DNA of 64,000 nt from Betaproteobacteria bacterium (GTDB lineage: Bacteria; Pseudomonadota; Gammaproteobacteria; Burkholderiales; UBA6910). Positions 40,447-49,948 of the stretch are shown here, one piece after another; positions within the stretch are counted from its first letter, which is position 1, and every line of letters begins with the position of its first letter. The stretch lies in NCBI GenBank assembly GCA_016183615.1, contig JACPEG010000045.1, positions 62,001-126,000 on the forward strand, given 5' to 3'. Position numbers and translations under genes: made by a program. Under the pieces are notes generated by a model. It searched no databases. It saw only the letters and a program-made list of their open reading frames with translations, and was not told where the DNA came from.

Positions 40447-40998
40447 CTAAAGAAGAGGGCTGACTACCGACTCCAGGGCGGCCTGGGTCAGGCGCCCGGC
40501 CTTGGTGCCCACGATCCGGCCAGCGCGGTCGATGATGGCGGTGAAAGGCAGACCGTTCAGGGTATTCCCGGCCTTGCGGGACAACTCCATGGCGTCCAGC
40601 TCTCCCACCAGGACGGGATAGTTGATCCCCACCTCTTTGCTATAGGCCCTGACCTGTTCCGCCTGGTCCACGGCGATGCCCAGGAAGACAAGCCCCCGGT
40701 CCCGGTACTTGTCCTGGACCTGGATGAACTCGGGGATCTCTTCCCGGCAGGGGCTGCACCAGGTGGCCCAGAAATTGACCACCAGCACCTTGCCCTTCCA
40801 CTGGGAAACGGCCTGAGGCCTTCCCGCCAGGTCCGGCAGGGAGGCCAGAAACAGGGGCTCTGCGCCCGCGTTTCCCGCGGCCGGCATCTCGAGGGCCGTA
40901 CCCGGCCCCGTGTTCCAAAACTGGGAGGAGAGATAGCCAAGGCCCAGGGCGGCCAGCGACACCAGCCCGATCAGCAGGCCTTGAATGGCTTTCCCCAT
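40447..40998 (-). CDS. TlpA/ResA-like membrane-anchored thioredoxin
   Basis: 183 residues. An N-terminal anchor ([19 protein letters not shown]) exposes a thioredoxin-like domain to the periplasm. The active site is [17 protein letters not shown] (CSPC near residue 76), with the cis-proline in GLPFTAIID. It probably reduces disulfides for cytochrome c maturation or copper handling. It is coupled to dsbD (TGA-C-ATG), its likely electron donor. Confidence 0.9.
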   Translation of the reverse strand: MGKAIQGLLIGLVSLAALGLGYLSSQFWNTGPGTALEMPAAGNAGAEPLFLASLPDLAGRPQAVSQWKGKVLVVNFWATWCSPCREEIPEFIQVQDKYRDRGLVFLGIAVDQAEQVRAYSKEVGINYPVLVGELDAMELSRKAGNTLNGLPFTAIIDRAGRIVGTKAGRLTQAALESVVSPLL

Positions 40999-40999
40999 G

Positions 41000-42922
41000 T
41001 CAGCCGGACGTCGCCTGGAGCGTGGCGAGGAACCGATCGGCATCCTGGAAGCCGATGACCCGGACACCCTGAATTTCCCGCCCCTGAGGGTCGAAAAACA
41101 GGTACCCCGGCGGCCCGAACAGCCCGAATCGCCGCAGCAATGCCGCGTCCTCCGCGGTATTTGCGGTGACATCCACCTGCAGCAGCACCATCCGGTCGAG
41201 TTTCGCCTTCACCCGGGGATCGGAAAAGGTGAAGCGCTCCATTTCCTTGCAGGACACGCACCAGTCGGCGTAAAAATCCAGCATCACGGACCGGCCCCCG
41301 GTTTGGGCGAGCCGCGCATCGAGTTCCTGCCCGGTCTTCACCCGCTCGAAGCGGATGCCCTCGACCACGCCGGAACCGGCCGGTCCCGCCGACACGGAGC
41401 GCAGTCCCGATAGCGGCTGCAGGATGTCGCGGCCGCCGGAAAGGGCCCCCACCAGCAGCGCCACCCCCATGAGCAGGGCGATCACCCCCACGCCCTTCCA
41501 GAATTTCCGGTAGCCCGACGCTCCGGCAGGCAGGGGATCGATGGCATGCAGGTAGATCGCCGAGACGATGAGCAGCGCCGACCAACCCAGCATGTGCACC
41601 ACGGCAGGGATCACCGGCGAAACCAGATAGATGGCGGTGCCCAGAAGCAGCACGCCGAAGAAGCGGTTGACCGCCTCCATCCAGGGCCCGGCCTTGGGCA
41701 TCACGTGTCCCGCCGAAGTGCCCACCGCCAGCAGCGGCGCCCCCATGCCCAGGGCAAGGGTGAACAGGGCGGTGCCCCCCAGCACCACGTCGCCGGTCTG
41801 GCTGATGTAGAGCAGCGCGCCGGCCAGCGGCGCGGCGACGCAGGGGCCGACGATCACAGCCGAGAGCGCGCCCATGGCGAAAACCCCGGTGAAATGCCCG
41901 CCGTGCAGGCGGTTGCTCGCCTCCGTGAGCCGGCTCTGCAGGACGCTCGGCAGCTGCAGCTCGTAGAACCCGAACATGGAGAACGAAAGTGCGACGAATA
42001 TCAGTGCAAAAGTCCCCAGCACCCAGGGATTCTGCAGCGCCGCCGAAAGCATGGTGCCCGAGAGCCCGGCCGCGATGCCGGCCAGGGCGTAGGTGACGGC
42101 CATGCCCAGCACGTAGGTGGCCGAGAGCACGAAGCCCCGGCGCTTGGTCAGGTGTTCGCCGTGGGGCGCGATGATTCCCGACAGGATCGGGATCATGGGG
42201 AACATGCAGGGCGTGAAGGACAGCAGCAGCCCGAAGCCGAAGAAGCTGGCAATGACGAGCCAGAAACTGCCGCCGCTGAACAGGGCGGCGATTTGCGACG
42301 ACTCGGAAGCCGGCGCCGCCTTTCTGCTGCCGGAGTCGGGAAACAGCTCCTGCGTCGCCTCCCTCGAAGGCGCCGCCTCGGCAGGCCCGCTCACGGCGCT
42401 GGCGGCAGCCGTGACCACCGGCAGCACTAAATCGAAGGTCCTGTTGATGGGCGGATAGCACACGCCCACGGGCTCGTTGCAACCCTGGTAGCTGGCGGCG
42501 AGCTTGACGCTGCCGGCGCCCGCGCCCTCCCGCTGCAGGGTGATCACCGCCTGGAACGGCCGGTACAGGACCTCGGTCTCGCCGAAGATCGGGTCCTTTT
42601 TCATCTTTCCCTGGGGGATGGCGACTTTCGCAATGCGGGCGTCCGCGGCGCCCTCCACGGAGAAGGCCACCTTGTCCCGGTACAGGTAATAGTCCTTGGC
42701 GGTCCCGAAATCCGCCACCAGGGTTCTGCCGTCCCTCACCCTGACCGACAGCGGGAAGGCCTGCTCGGGCGGCAGCAGTTCCGGTTCGTCGTTCCCGCCC
42801 GCCAGCTTCGATCCCAGCTGCTTTATCCCCGACAGAAAACCGGACCCCGCCGGCGCGCCCGATTCCTGGGCGACCGCAAGGCCCGACGCGATGATCAGCA
42901 ACAGACAGGCAAAAAAACGCAT
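41000..42922 (-). CDS. dsbD: thiol:disulfide interchange protein DsbD
   Basis: 640 residues. A signal peptide (MRFFACLLLIIASGLAVAQ) is followed by the N-terminal immunoglobulin-like domain with GCNEPVGVCYPP (cysteine pair), eight hydrophobic segments with FTPCMFPMIPILSG and VGPCVAAPLAGALL, and a C-terminal thioredoxin domain with DFYADWCVSCKEME. All three cysteine pairs are present. It passes electrons from cytosolic thioredoxin to periplasmic partners such as the TlpA-like protein encoded next. Confidence 0.97.
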   Translation of the reverse strand: MRFFACLLLIIASGLAVAQESGAPAGSGFLSGIKQLGSKLAGGNDEPELLPPEQAFPLSVRVRDGRTLVADFGTAKDYYLYRDKVAFSVEGAADARIAKVAIPQGKMKKDPIFGETEVLYRPFQAVITLQREGAGAGSVKLAASYQGCNEPVGVCYPPINRTFDLVLPVVTAAASAVSGPAEAAPSREATQELFPDSGSRKAAPASESSQIAALFSGGSFWLVIASFFGFGLLLSFTPCMFPMIPILSGIIAPHGEHLTKRRGFVLSATYVLGMAVTYALAGIAAGLSGTMLSAALQNPWVLGTFALIFVALSFSMFGFYELQLPSVLQSRLTEASNRLHGGHFTGVFAMGALSAVIVGPCVAAPLAGALLYISQTGDVVLGGTALFTLALGMGAPLLAVGTSAGHVMPKAGPWMEAVNRFFGVLLLGTAIYLVSPVIPAVVHMLGWSALLIVSAIYLHAIDPLPAGASGYRKFWKGVGVIALLMGVALLVGALSGGRDILQPLSGLRSVSAGPAGSGVVEGIRFERVKTGQELDARLAQTGGRSVMLDFYADWCVSCKEMERFTFSDPRVKAKLDRMVLLQVDVTANTAEDAALLRRFGLFGPPGYLFFDPQGREIQGVRVIGFQDADRFLATLQATSG

Positions 42923-42943
42923 GGATGATTTCCGGTGCCGCGG

Positions 42944-43273
42944 TTAGTCGTTGTTCTGGCGGGTTTCCGCGGCCACCCATTCCAGGTAGGCGGGCAGCCC
43001 GGCGCTTATAAGGACAGCGATAATTTCCGGAAGTTCGTAGGGGTGCTCGCGGCGGATCGCCGCCTCCACCCGGGGGTAAAGGGCCTGGCGGGTCTTGATG
43101 AACACCGGGAATTCGTTCGCGGTCTCGGTTCGGCCCTGCCAGCGGTACACCGAGGTGCAGGGGGAGAGCACGTTGACGCACGCCGCGAGCCGCTCCTCCA
43201 CGAGCTTCTCGGCGAGCCGCTGGGCGCTCTCCCGGTCCGGCAGGTTGCTGATGACAAGCAGGATGTCGGTCAT
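42944..43273 (-). CDS. cutA: divalent-cation tolerance protein CutA
   Basis: 109 residues starting MTDILLVISNLPDRESAQRLAEKLVEERLAACVNV. The conserved YRWQGRTETANEFPVFIKT and HPYELPEIIAV segments identify CutA1, a trimeric protein with a role in metal tolerance that is not settled. It lies 21 bases before dsbD, the frequent cutA-dsbD arrangement. Confidence 0.95.
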   Translation of the reverse strand: MTDILLVISNLPDRESAQRLAEKLVEERLAACVNVLSPCTSVYRWQGRTETANEFPVFIKTRQALYPRVEAAIRREHPYELPEIIAVLISAGLPAYLEWVAAETRQNND

Positions 43274-43308
43274 GGCCCCCCTCATGCCCCCCTTGGGAGG
43301 CGCCCATT

Positions 43309-44199
43309 CTAGCAGGTTGTTGGAAGACCGCCGGGGGCCGCGGCGAGGCCTGCGGCCACTGTAGGGTAAAGGAGCTTCACGCCCAGCTCGCGCCGCATGC
43401 GCCGGTTGGAAAGCCGGCGCGATTCGCCCATGAAGGATAGCAGCGTTGGCGGAATCGTCCGCTGTGCCTCCTGCCAGGAGATGCGGGGCGGCCGCGGCAG
43501 CCCGCAGCGGTCCGCCACCAGGTCGAAGTAATCGCCCATGGTGAGCCCGGAATCATCCGCCACGTTATACACCCGCTCCGGACTTCCCCGCTCCAGCGCC
43601 GCCGCCGCCACCCGCGCCAGGTCCTCGGCATGGATGTGGTTGGTGTAGGGATCGTCACCGGCCTTGAGCGCCGGGGTGCCCTGTTTCAGACGCTCGACGG
43701 GCAGACGATCCGCCGCGTAGATCCCCGGGACCCGCAGAATGGCGACGCACACCCGGTGACGCCGGCCGAATGCGCGCAGCCGCGATTCGGCATCGGCACG
43801 ACGGCGGGCCCTGGTGGTCTCCGGATGGATCGCGCGGGTCTCGACAACCTCCGCCCCGCGGCAATTACCATATACGCCGGTGGTGCTGATATACACCAGG
43901 CGCTGTGGTAACATCCGCGACTTCGCCAGGGCGGCGAGCAGGTGCGCCGTGCGGGTGTCGCGATCTCCCCGGTCGGGAGGCGGCGCCAAGTGCAGCACCG
44001 CATCCGCGAGGCCCGCGAGTCGCTCCAGTGAAGAAGGAATATCCAGATCTCCCGGGATCGGCACGATGCCCCGGGACCGCAGGGAATCGTGGGTGTCCGC
44101 GCCGCGGGCGAGCCCCAGCAGACGATAGCGGCGGGAGAGCAGCGGCGCGGCCCGCAGCGCCACGTCCCCGCAGCCCACGATGAGCAAGCGTCGTCGCAT
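43309..44199 (-). CDS. NAD(P)-dependent epimerase/dehydratase (YeeZ-like SDR)
   Basis: 296 residues starting MRRRLLIVGCGDVALRAAPLL, a Rossmann nucleotide-binding glycine motif (GCGDVA). YISTTGVYGNCRG holds the active tyrosine region, and NHIHAEDLARVAAAAL and YNVADDSGLTMGDYFD are typical of atypical SDRs. The substrate is unknown. It is divergent from the ferredoxin-reductase gene with only 31 bases between starts, so their promoters must overlap. Confidence 0.85.
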   Translation of the reverse strand: MRRRLLIVGCGDVALRAAPLLSRRYRLLGLARGADTHDSLRSRGIVPIPGDLDIPSSLERLAGLADAVLHLAPPPDRGDRDTRTAHLLAALAKSRMLPQRLVYISTTGVYGNCRGAEVVETRAIHPETTRARRRADAESRLRAFGRRHRVCVAILRVPGIYAADRLPVERLKQGTPALKAGDDPYTNHIHAEDLARVAAAALERGSPERVYNVADDSGLTMGDYFDLVADRCGLPRPPRISWQEAQRTIPPTLLSFMGESRRLSNRRMRRELGVKLLYPTVAAGLAAAPGGLPTTC

Positions 44200-44230
44200 G
44201 GCGCCATTGTAACCGGTCGATACTTCAGCG

Positions 44231-45274
44231 ATGCCCCACCGGGTCCTCATCAAGCCGAGCAATCACACCTTCACCGTCGACGATAACGAGACGGTGCTGG
44301 ACGCTGCGCTGCGCGAGGGTTTTCCGCTGCCCTACGGCTGCCGCGACGGCGCCTGCGGCACCTGCAAGGGAAAGCTCCTGGAAGGCCGGGTGGACTTTGG
44401 CAGCTACCAGGACTCGGCGCTCACCGGGGACGACCGGTCGGCGGGATTCGCCCTGTTCTGTCAGGCCAGGCCCCTCACCGACCTGGTGATCGAGTCCAGG
44501 GAAATCGGCGCCATCAAGGATATCCCCGTGAAGACCCTGCCGTGCCGGGTGCAGAAAATGGAGCGGGTGGCGCCCGATGTCATGGTGCTCCATCTCCAGC
44601 TCCCCGCCCACGAGCGGCTGCAGTTTCTCGCCGGCCAGTATCTGGACATCCTGATGAAGGACGGCAAGCGCCGCAGCTTCTCCATGGCCAACGGTCCCCA
44701 TGACGACCACCTGCTGCAGCTCCACGTGCGCAACTACGGCCGCGGCGGCTTCACCGAGTACGTGTTCAGCCGGATGAAGGAGAAGGACATCCTGCGCTTC
44801 GAGGGACCGCTCGGCACCTTCTTCCTGCGGGAGGATTCCGACAAGCCCATCGTCTTCCTCGCCAGCGGCACCGGCTTCGCGCCGATCAAGGCCATAGTGG
44901 AATACGCGTTCCACAAGGGGATAGAACGGAAGATGGTGCTTTACTGGGGAAACCGCAGCCTGGCGGACTTCTATCTGCGGGAGGTTCCGGGGAAATGGCA
45001 GCAGGAGCATTCCAACTTCGCCTTCGTCCCGGTGCTTTCGGAGCCGGCGCCGGAGGATCGCTGGAATGGCCGCACCGGGCTCGTGCACCAGGCGGTAATG
45101 CAGGATTTCGATTCCCTCGCCGGCTACCAGGTGTATGCCTGCGGCGCTCCGGTGATGGTGGAGGCGGCCCATCGCGACTTCACGCGGCTCAAGGGCCTGC
45201 CCGAGTCGGAGTTCTACTCCGACGCCTTCACCATTTCCCGCGATACGCACATCCCGCGGAAATCGGGACCCTGA
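44231..45274 (+). CDS. 2Fe-2S ferredoxin / FAD-NAD(P) reductase fusion (CDP-6-deoxyglucoseen-reductase-like)
   Basis: 347 residues. The plant-type 2Fe-2S domain has cysteines 37, 42, 45 (GCRDGACGTC) and 77 (FCQAR). The FAD domain has RSFSMANGP and the NAD domain FLASGTGFAPIKAIVEY and YACGAPVMVEAA. The family is often annotated as CDP-6-deoxy-delta-3,4-glucoseen reductase, but no sugar-biosynthesis genes are nearby. It is more likely a general NADH-dependent electron supplier to an unidentified oxygenase or reductase. Confidence 0.9.
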   Translation: MPHRVLIKPSNHTFTVDDNETVLDAALREGFPLPYGCRDGACGTCKGKLLEGRVDFGSYQDSALTGDDRSAGFALFCQARPLTDLVIESREIGAIKDIPVKTLPCRVQKMERVAPDVMVLHLQLPAHERLQFLAGQYLDILMKDGKRRSFSMANGPHDDHLLQLHVRNYGRGGFTEYVFSRMKEKDILRFEGPLGTFFLREDSDKPIVFLASGTGFAPIKAIVEYAFHKGIERKMVLYWGNRSLADFYLREVPGKWQQEHSNFAFVPVLSEPAPEDRWNGRTGLVHQAVMQDFDSLAGYQVYACGAPVMVEAAHRDFTRLKGLPESEFYSDAFTISRDTHIPRKSGP

Positions 45275-45300
45275 AGATCCGAACCACAGGCCACGGACGC

Positions 45301-45367
45301 GTAGGTTGGGCATTCATGCCCAACATTGGCCTCGGGCGTTGGGCTTCGCAAGCGAAGCCCAACCTAC
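45301..45367. repeat. GTAGGTTGGGC-family palindromic repeat after the reductase gene
   Basis: GTAGGTTGGGC and GCCCAACCTAC ends enclose an inner GCATTCATGC hairpin and a GGGCTTCGCAAGCGAAGCCC hairpin. The element lies 26 bases after the reductase stop and before hemY, between convergent genes. Confidence 0.9.
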
Positions 45368-45405
45368 TACGGCACCGGGGTCAAGGCCTGAAGGCAGGCG
45401 TGTGC

Positions 45406-46626
45406 TCAGAGCGCGGCCTTGCGCCGGCCGCCGGTGACGTCCTTCAACCGGGCCAGCGCCAGGTCCAGCCCCTTGCGGGTGTGCTGGTGGGCGAGCTCGC
45501 TGCGGCCGGCCTTCTCCAGCAGCTCGGCGAGCAGCAGGTGCGCCGTATGGGATGGCTCCACCGACAGGCTCGCTTCGACATAGCTCTGGGCCTTGCCCCA
45601 CAGTCCCTGGTGGGCGCATAGGCGCGCGAGCACCAGGAGCAGCGCCGCGTCCTGGGGATGCTCTTCGAGCCACTGCTCGGCGCGCTCGATCTGGCGCGTG
45701 GTGTCCTTGCCCCTGCAATCGGCGTAGAGCGATACGAGTTCCGTGTCCCATTGCTCGCCGAGGCTTTGCTCGATCGCCTCCTGGGCCTCGGCGCAGCCGC
45801 CTAGGGAAAGAAACGCCTGGGCCGCCACCGCGGCGATCCGCGGGTCCTCGCGGTACTCCGCCGGCAGCTTCTGCCAGTACTCCCTCAGCCCCGGGGCGCT
45901 CAGGGCCTTGCGCTTGAGATTTTCCAGGTAGGCATGGCGCCTCATCTGGTCCACCAGCGTGGCATCGAAGGCGTCGCGCTGCTTGAGGCTCTCCACCAGC
46001 TCCAGCACCGCGTCCCAGTTCTTTGCCTGCTGCTGGGCCTTGAGTTCCAGCCGCAGCGCCGCCGTGTGCTGGCGGGTGTCGCCCTCGCGCAGCTGCCGCA
46101 GCAGCTTCAGGGCGTCCTCGAAGCGGCGGTGGTCCAGCAGGAAATCCGCCTCCGCCATCAGGCGCACCACCTTCTCGTCCGGGGCCTCCGCTTCCAGCTT
46201 CGCGAGATAGCCGTCGCGCTTGTCGAAGTTGCGAAGCTCGTGGGCGGCCCGGGCCGCCACTGCCCCATTGACCGCCGGCGACTCCCCCGCCTCCAGCGCC
46301 TCGGCCGCCGCGCGCTCGGCTTTGGCGTAGCGTCCCTCGAAAAAGGCCTTGAGTCCCGCCAGCATCGCCGCCCGCGCCTTGTCCCGGGCGCGGCGCAGCC
46401 GGAAGGCACGTACCTCCGCCGGCAGCTTGAGCGTATGCGCCGCGAGCCGCACGAAGCCGTAGGCGAGCACGAACCCCAGCACCAGGATCACGACAAACAG
46501 GTTAAGGGAGATCTCGACCCGGTAGGGCGACTGCGCGATGAGCACGTAGCCCGGGTTGTAGCGGGTCGCCAGGGTGAGCCCCACTGCGGCGGCGAACAGG
46601 GCCAGAACCCAGAACAATCCCTTCAT
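45406..46626 (-). CDS. hemY: HemY-type haem-biosynthesis-associated TPR protein
   Basis: 406 residues. Two N-terminal membrane helices (FWVLALFAAAVGLTLAT and ISLNLFVVILVLGFVLAYGF) are followed by TPR-like helical repeats (KARAAMLAGLKAFFEGRYAKAERAAAEAL and others). It is the proteobacterial HemY, not the oxygen-dependent protoporphyrinogen oxidase of the same name; its role in haem synthesis is not defined. The ATG overlaps the hemX stop. Confidence 0.9.
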   Translation of the reverse strand: MKGLFWVLALFAAAVGLTLATRYNPGYVLIAQSPYRVEISLNLFVVILVLGFVLAYGFVRLAAHTLKLPAEVRAFRLRRARDKARAAMLAGLKAFFEGRYAKAERAAAEALEAGESPAVNGAVAARAAHELRNFDKRDGYLAKLEAEAPDEKVVRLMAEADFLLDHRRFEDALKLLRQLREGDTRQHTAALRLELKAQQQAKNWDAVLELVESLKQRDAFDATLVDQMRRHAYLENLKRKALSAPGLREYWQKLPAEYREDPRIAAVAAQAFLSLGGCAEAQEAIEQSLGEQWDTELVSLYADCRGKDTTRQIERAEQWLEEHPQDAALLLVLARLCAHQGLWGKAQSYVEASLSVEPSHTAHLLLAELLEKAGRSELAHQHTRKGLDLALARLKDVTGGRRKAAL

Positions 46627-47678
46627 CGCGTGACCTTTTCCCGGGACAGGCGATAGTTGCGCACCGCATCCAGGCTTGCCGAAATCGCCGGCAGCTCGAT
46701 GGAAATCTCGCTGTCGTGGAGCTGGCGCAGGGTGGCGAGGGCGGCGGCGGCAGGCTTCGACCTGGCGTCGTAGTAGCGGTTGATCCAGTCCCGGGCCGCC
46801 CGCAGATCCGCCTTGTAGCTTCCCTGGTCGCGCGCCAGCAGGGCGAGCCGCGCCGAGAGCATGCGCAGCCTCAGGTTCTCCCGCAGGAAATAGGCCTGGG
46901 ACGGCGCCAGCAGCGGCACCTCGGGCTTCTGGGTGTCCTGGATTCGAACGAGCTGCTTGACGTCCTCCCAGATGTCGCGGCCCGCCCTGATCCAGGCGTT
47001 CTCCTCGGCCGCCTTCCTCGGCGCCGCCGGCTTCGTCTCGCCGGGACGCGTGTCCATGGCCAGGGGCAGGGTGTCCACCGCCGCCGCCAGGTTGTCGAGC
47101 TTCGCCGCCAGGCCCACGGTGTCCACGAAGGGCGCCGCCTTGAGCTTCTCGATGTCGCGGATAATCACCTTGCGCAGGCCGGCGAGCTGGGGCCGGTCCA
47201 TGCGCTGCAGCCGCTGGTCGGCGTTCTGCAGCGCGATCAGCGCCCCTTTCACGTTGCCGGCGAGTTGCAGCTGCTGGCTGGCGATCAGCAGCATCTGCTC
47301 CACCTCCGCCACCGCCGACTCGTCGCGGTTGCGGGACAGCTCCTGGTAGAGGGCCTCCAGCGCCACCTGCTGATTCTGGGATTCCGCGAGCCGGGTCTCA
47401 AGAAGCGTGAGCTTGGCTTCCGCCTGGCGCAGCGCCTCTTCGGTGCGGCCGGCGATGGAGCGGCTCTCGCGGCTCCGGATGTCGGACTCCGCCAGCCGCT
47501 TCGCCAGCTCCTGCCTGAGGTCGCCGAGCTGGTTGCGGGTGTCATACCATTGCCAGCCCAGCAGGATCAGCGCGAGCAGGGCAAGGACCAGGGCCGGCTT
47601 GACGCGCTTCAGGCCGGAGGCGGTCGCCGGCGGCATCGGGGCGGCGGCGTCGGGGGGCGTTGGGGTCGTCGTGCTCAT
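46623..47678 (-). CDS. hemX: HemX-type membrane protein (uroporphyrinogen-III C-methyltransferase-like)
   Basis: 351 residues. A proline-rich N-terminus is followed by one membrane helix (LVLALLALILLGWQWY, about 30-46), a coiled coil (ELAKRLAESDIRSRESRSIAG to QVALEALYQELSRNRD) and the conserved periplasmic HemX region (DIWEDVKQLVRIQDTQKPEVPLL). Despite the database name it lacks methyltransferase motifs. It lies between hemD and hemY with 4-base overlaps on both sides. Confidence 0.9.
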   Translation of the reverse strand: MSTTTPTPPDAAAPMPPATASGLKRVKPALVLALLALILLGWQWYDTRNQLGDLRQELAKRLAESDIRSRESRSIAGRTEEALRQAEAKLTLLETRLAESQNQQVALEALYQELSRNRDESAVAEVEQMLLIASQQLQLAGNVKGALIALQNADQRLQRMDRPQLAGLRKVIIRDIEKLKAAPFVDTVGLAAKLDNLAAAVDTLPLAMDTRPGETKPAAPRKAAEENAWIRAGRDIWEDVKQLVRIQDTQKPEVPLLAPSQAYFLRENLRLRMLSARLALLARDQGSYKADLRAARDWINRYYDARSKPAAAALATLRQLHDSEISIELPAISASLDAVRNYRLSREKVTR

Positions 47679-48490
47679 CGCTTGGATTGTCCTGAATCGG
47701 GATTGGCAAACCACCGGGCGAGGCCCTGCACCAGACCGGCATCGCCGGGCGCCGTGAGGACAACGCAGGCAAGGCCGAGGTCCCGGGCGGTTTCGGCGAT
47801 GCGCTCGTGGGGCACGAACAGCGGCGTCTTCTTCAGCCACTGCTGGCCGAGCTTGCCCACCATGTCGTAGAGATTGCGCAGTCCCTCGCTGCTGGTCACG
47901 GTGATGGCGTCGATCTCGTTGCGGGCCCAGGCCCTCATCAGGGGCGCCGGATCCAGCGCCGGCCGGGCGCGCCGGTAGCACTCGGCGTATTCCAGGGTGG
48001 CGCCGCGCGCCATCAGCGTATCGCCCAGCAGCTCGCGGCCGCCGTCGCCGCGGAAGATCACCACCCGCTTGCCCGCCACGTCCTCCAGCTCGGGCAGCTC
48101 CAGCAGCGCCTCGCTGTCCATGCGCTTCCCCGGGGCGATCACTTCGCTTATGCCGAATTCCCTGAGCGCCCTGGCGCTCCCTTTTCCGATGGCGGCGACC
48201 CGGAGCTTCTCCGGAAGCCTGCGCCGCGCCTGGATCAGGTTCATGGCCTTGTTCACGGCGTTGGGACTGATGAAGACGGCAAAATCAAAATCGTCGAGCC
48301 GGTCGATCACCGACATGAGCGGCTTCAGGTCCTCCGCATCCAGGATTTCCAGCACGGGGAAAACGATGGCATTGCCACCCGCGGCGCGGATCAGGTCCGC
48401 CAGCTCCGTGGCCTGGTGCGCGGGGCGCGTGACCACGATGGTGCGCCCGGCGAGGGCCGGCGCCGCCGCCCGGGTGGGCTCCCCGGCCAT
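47675..48490 (-). CDS. hemD: uroporphyrinogen-III synthase
   Basis: 271 residues starting [34 protein letters not shown]. The two-domain fold shows FISPNAVNKAMNLI, AIGKGSARALREFGI, VVIFRGDGGRELLGDTL and AITVTSSEGLRNLYDM. It cyclises hydroxymethylbilane with inversion of ring D. The ATG shares a base with the hemC stop. Confidence 0.95.
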   Translation of the reverse strand: MAGEPTRAAAPALAGRTIVVTRPAHQATELADLIRAAGGNAIVFPVLEILDAEDLKPLMSVIDRLDDFDFAVFISPNAVNKAMNLIQARRRLPEKLRVAAIGKGSARALREFGISEVIAPGKRMDSEALLELPELEDVAGKRVVIFRGDGGRELLGDTLMARGATLEYAECYRRARPALDPAPLMRAWARNEIDAITVTSSEGLRNLYDMVGKLGQQWLKKTPLFVPHERIAETARDLGLACVVLTAPGDAGLVQGLARWFANPDSGQSKR

Positions 48491-49488
48491 CACGGGTTGG
48501 CCGCCTCCAGCTCGGCGAGGATTTCGGCTGCTCCGTGGGCCTTGAGCGTCGCGGCCAGGGTATCGCCCACGGCCTCGGGATCTTCGGGCTTTCCGGCCGC
48601 CTCCGCGCGGGCCATGCGCCGGCCGTCGGGCGTCGCCACGAAACCCCGCAGCCGGAGCTGTCCGCCGGCAATTTCCGCAAATCCGCCGAGCGGTACCTGG
48701 CAGCTTCCCGCCAGCGCCCGGCTCATGGCCCGCTCCGCACGCACGCAGGCGGCGGTATCGGCGTGGTTGAGGGGCGCCATCAGGCGGATGAGGTCCGTGC
48801 GCTCGGAGCGACACTCGATGCCGAGCGCCCCCTGGCCCACCGCCGGCAGGCTCTCGCCCGGGTCCAGGAGCCGCGTGATGCGCGCGCCCAGCCCGAGGCG
48901 CTTCAGGCCCGCTGCCGCCAGGATGACGGCGTCGTACTGGCCCTCGTCGAGCTTCCTCAGCCGCGTTTGCACGTTGCCCCGCAGCGACTTCACCACGAGC
49001 CGGGGAAAGCGCGCGCGGATCTGGCTTTCGCGGCGCAGGCTGGAGGTGCCCACCACCGCGCCCGCCGGCAGCTCCTCGAGCCTGCCGTGGCGGTTGGAAA
49101 CGAAGGCATCGCGCGGGTCCTCGCGCTCGGTGATGGCGGCGAGCGTGAAGCCGGAAACGAGCTGCATGGGCACATCCTTCATGGAATGCACCGCGATGTC
49201 GGCGCGGCCCTCCTCCAGCGCCACTTCCAGTTCCTTGATGAACAGCCCCTTGCCGCCGATCTTGGCCAGGGGCGAGTCCAGGATCCGGTCGCCCTGGGTG
49301 GTCATGCCCAGGATAACGATTTCCGTTTGCGGGTATAATTCCGCGAGCCATTTCTGGATAAAGCGCGCCTGCCACATGGCCAGCGCACTCTCGCGGGAGG
49401 CGATGACGATCCGCTGCGGGGGGGCGACGGTTTCCGACGTGAGAACCACTTTGAGAAGCTTGCTGCAACGGGCAGTCTGGGCCGTCAT
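48490..49488 (-). CDS. hemC: porphobilinogen deaminase
   Basis: 332 residues if started at ATG 49488. Core parts are [54 protein letters not shown] and [12 protein letters not shown], whose cysteine holds the dipyrromethane cofactor. It joins four porphobilinogens to hydroxymethylbilane. The conserved part begins at PQRIVIAS, so the first ~25 residues are doubtful and a GTG at 49449 is possible. With ATG 49488 the 5' end overlaps the divergent thioredoxin-like gene by 50 bases. Confidence 0.95.
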   Translation of the reverse strand: MTAQTARCSKLLKVVLTSETVAPPQRIVIASRESALAMWQARFIQKWLAELYPQTEIVILGMTTQGDRILDSPLAKIGGKGLFIKELEVALEEGRADIAVHSMKDVPMQLVSGFTLAAITEREDPRDAFVSNRHGRLEELPAGAVVGTSSLRRESQIRARFPRLVVKSLRGNVQTRLRKLDEGQYDAVILAAAGLKRLGLGARITRLLDPGESLPAVGQGALGIECRSERTDLIRLMAPLNHADTAACVRAERAMSRALAGSCQVPLGGFAEIAGGQLRLRGFVATPDGRRMARAEAAGKPEDPEAVGDTLAATLKAHGAAEILAELEAANP

Positions 49489-49948
49489 TTTAACATGCTC
49501 GCTGGTCCCCATGGGCCGGGCGGACGAGCGCTCCGAGGTGGCCATGGCAAGCGACCTCGCGGCCGACGCCAGGGCAGCCGGCGCCAGGCGCGTGCCGCTG
49601 TTGGTGGTGTTCACCGCCCCCGACTGCGGCTACTGTGACCGGGTGCTCAACGAGCACCTGGATCCCATGCAGCGCGACCCCGCTTACCGGGACAAGGTCG
49701 TGATGCGGCAGGTCATGCTCGGCAGCCTGAAGAGACTGAAGGATTTCTCCGGCAAGGCTACCACCCACGACGACTTTTCCCGGGCCATCACGGTGCGCTT
49801 CGCCCCCACTGTAAAGCTCTATGACGCCGGCGGCAGGGAAGTAGCCGAACCGCTGGTGGGCATGACTCCGGCGTTCTACGGCGCCTATCTAGACCGCGCC
49901 ATCGAGCAGGGCCTCGGGCGCCTCCGCGGCAACGCCCCGGCCCGATGA
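49439..49948 (+). CDS. secreted thioredoxin-like protein (CGYC)
   Basis: 169 residues from GTG 49439. A signal peptide ([20 protein letters not shown], cleavage near GRADERS) precedes a thioredoxin fold with [18 protein letters not shown] (CGYC active site) and a cis-proline in [11 protein letters not shown]. It resembles the SoxW-like or DsbE-like thioredoxins. A GTG start behind a G-run is the best choice; ATG 49403 is an alternative. Its 5' end lies inside hemC on the other strand, and its stop overlaps the ppc start (ATGA). Confidence 0.8.
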   Translation: MRTTLRSLLQRAVWAVILTCSLVPMGRADERSEVAMASDLAADARAAGARRVPLLVVFTAPDCGYCDRVLNEHLDPMQRDPAYRDKVVMRQVMLGSLKRLKDFSGKATTHDDFSRAITVRFAPTVKLYDAGGREVAEPLVGMTPAFYGAYLDRAIEQGLGRLRGNAPAR

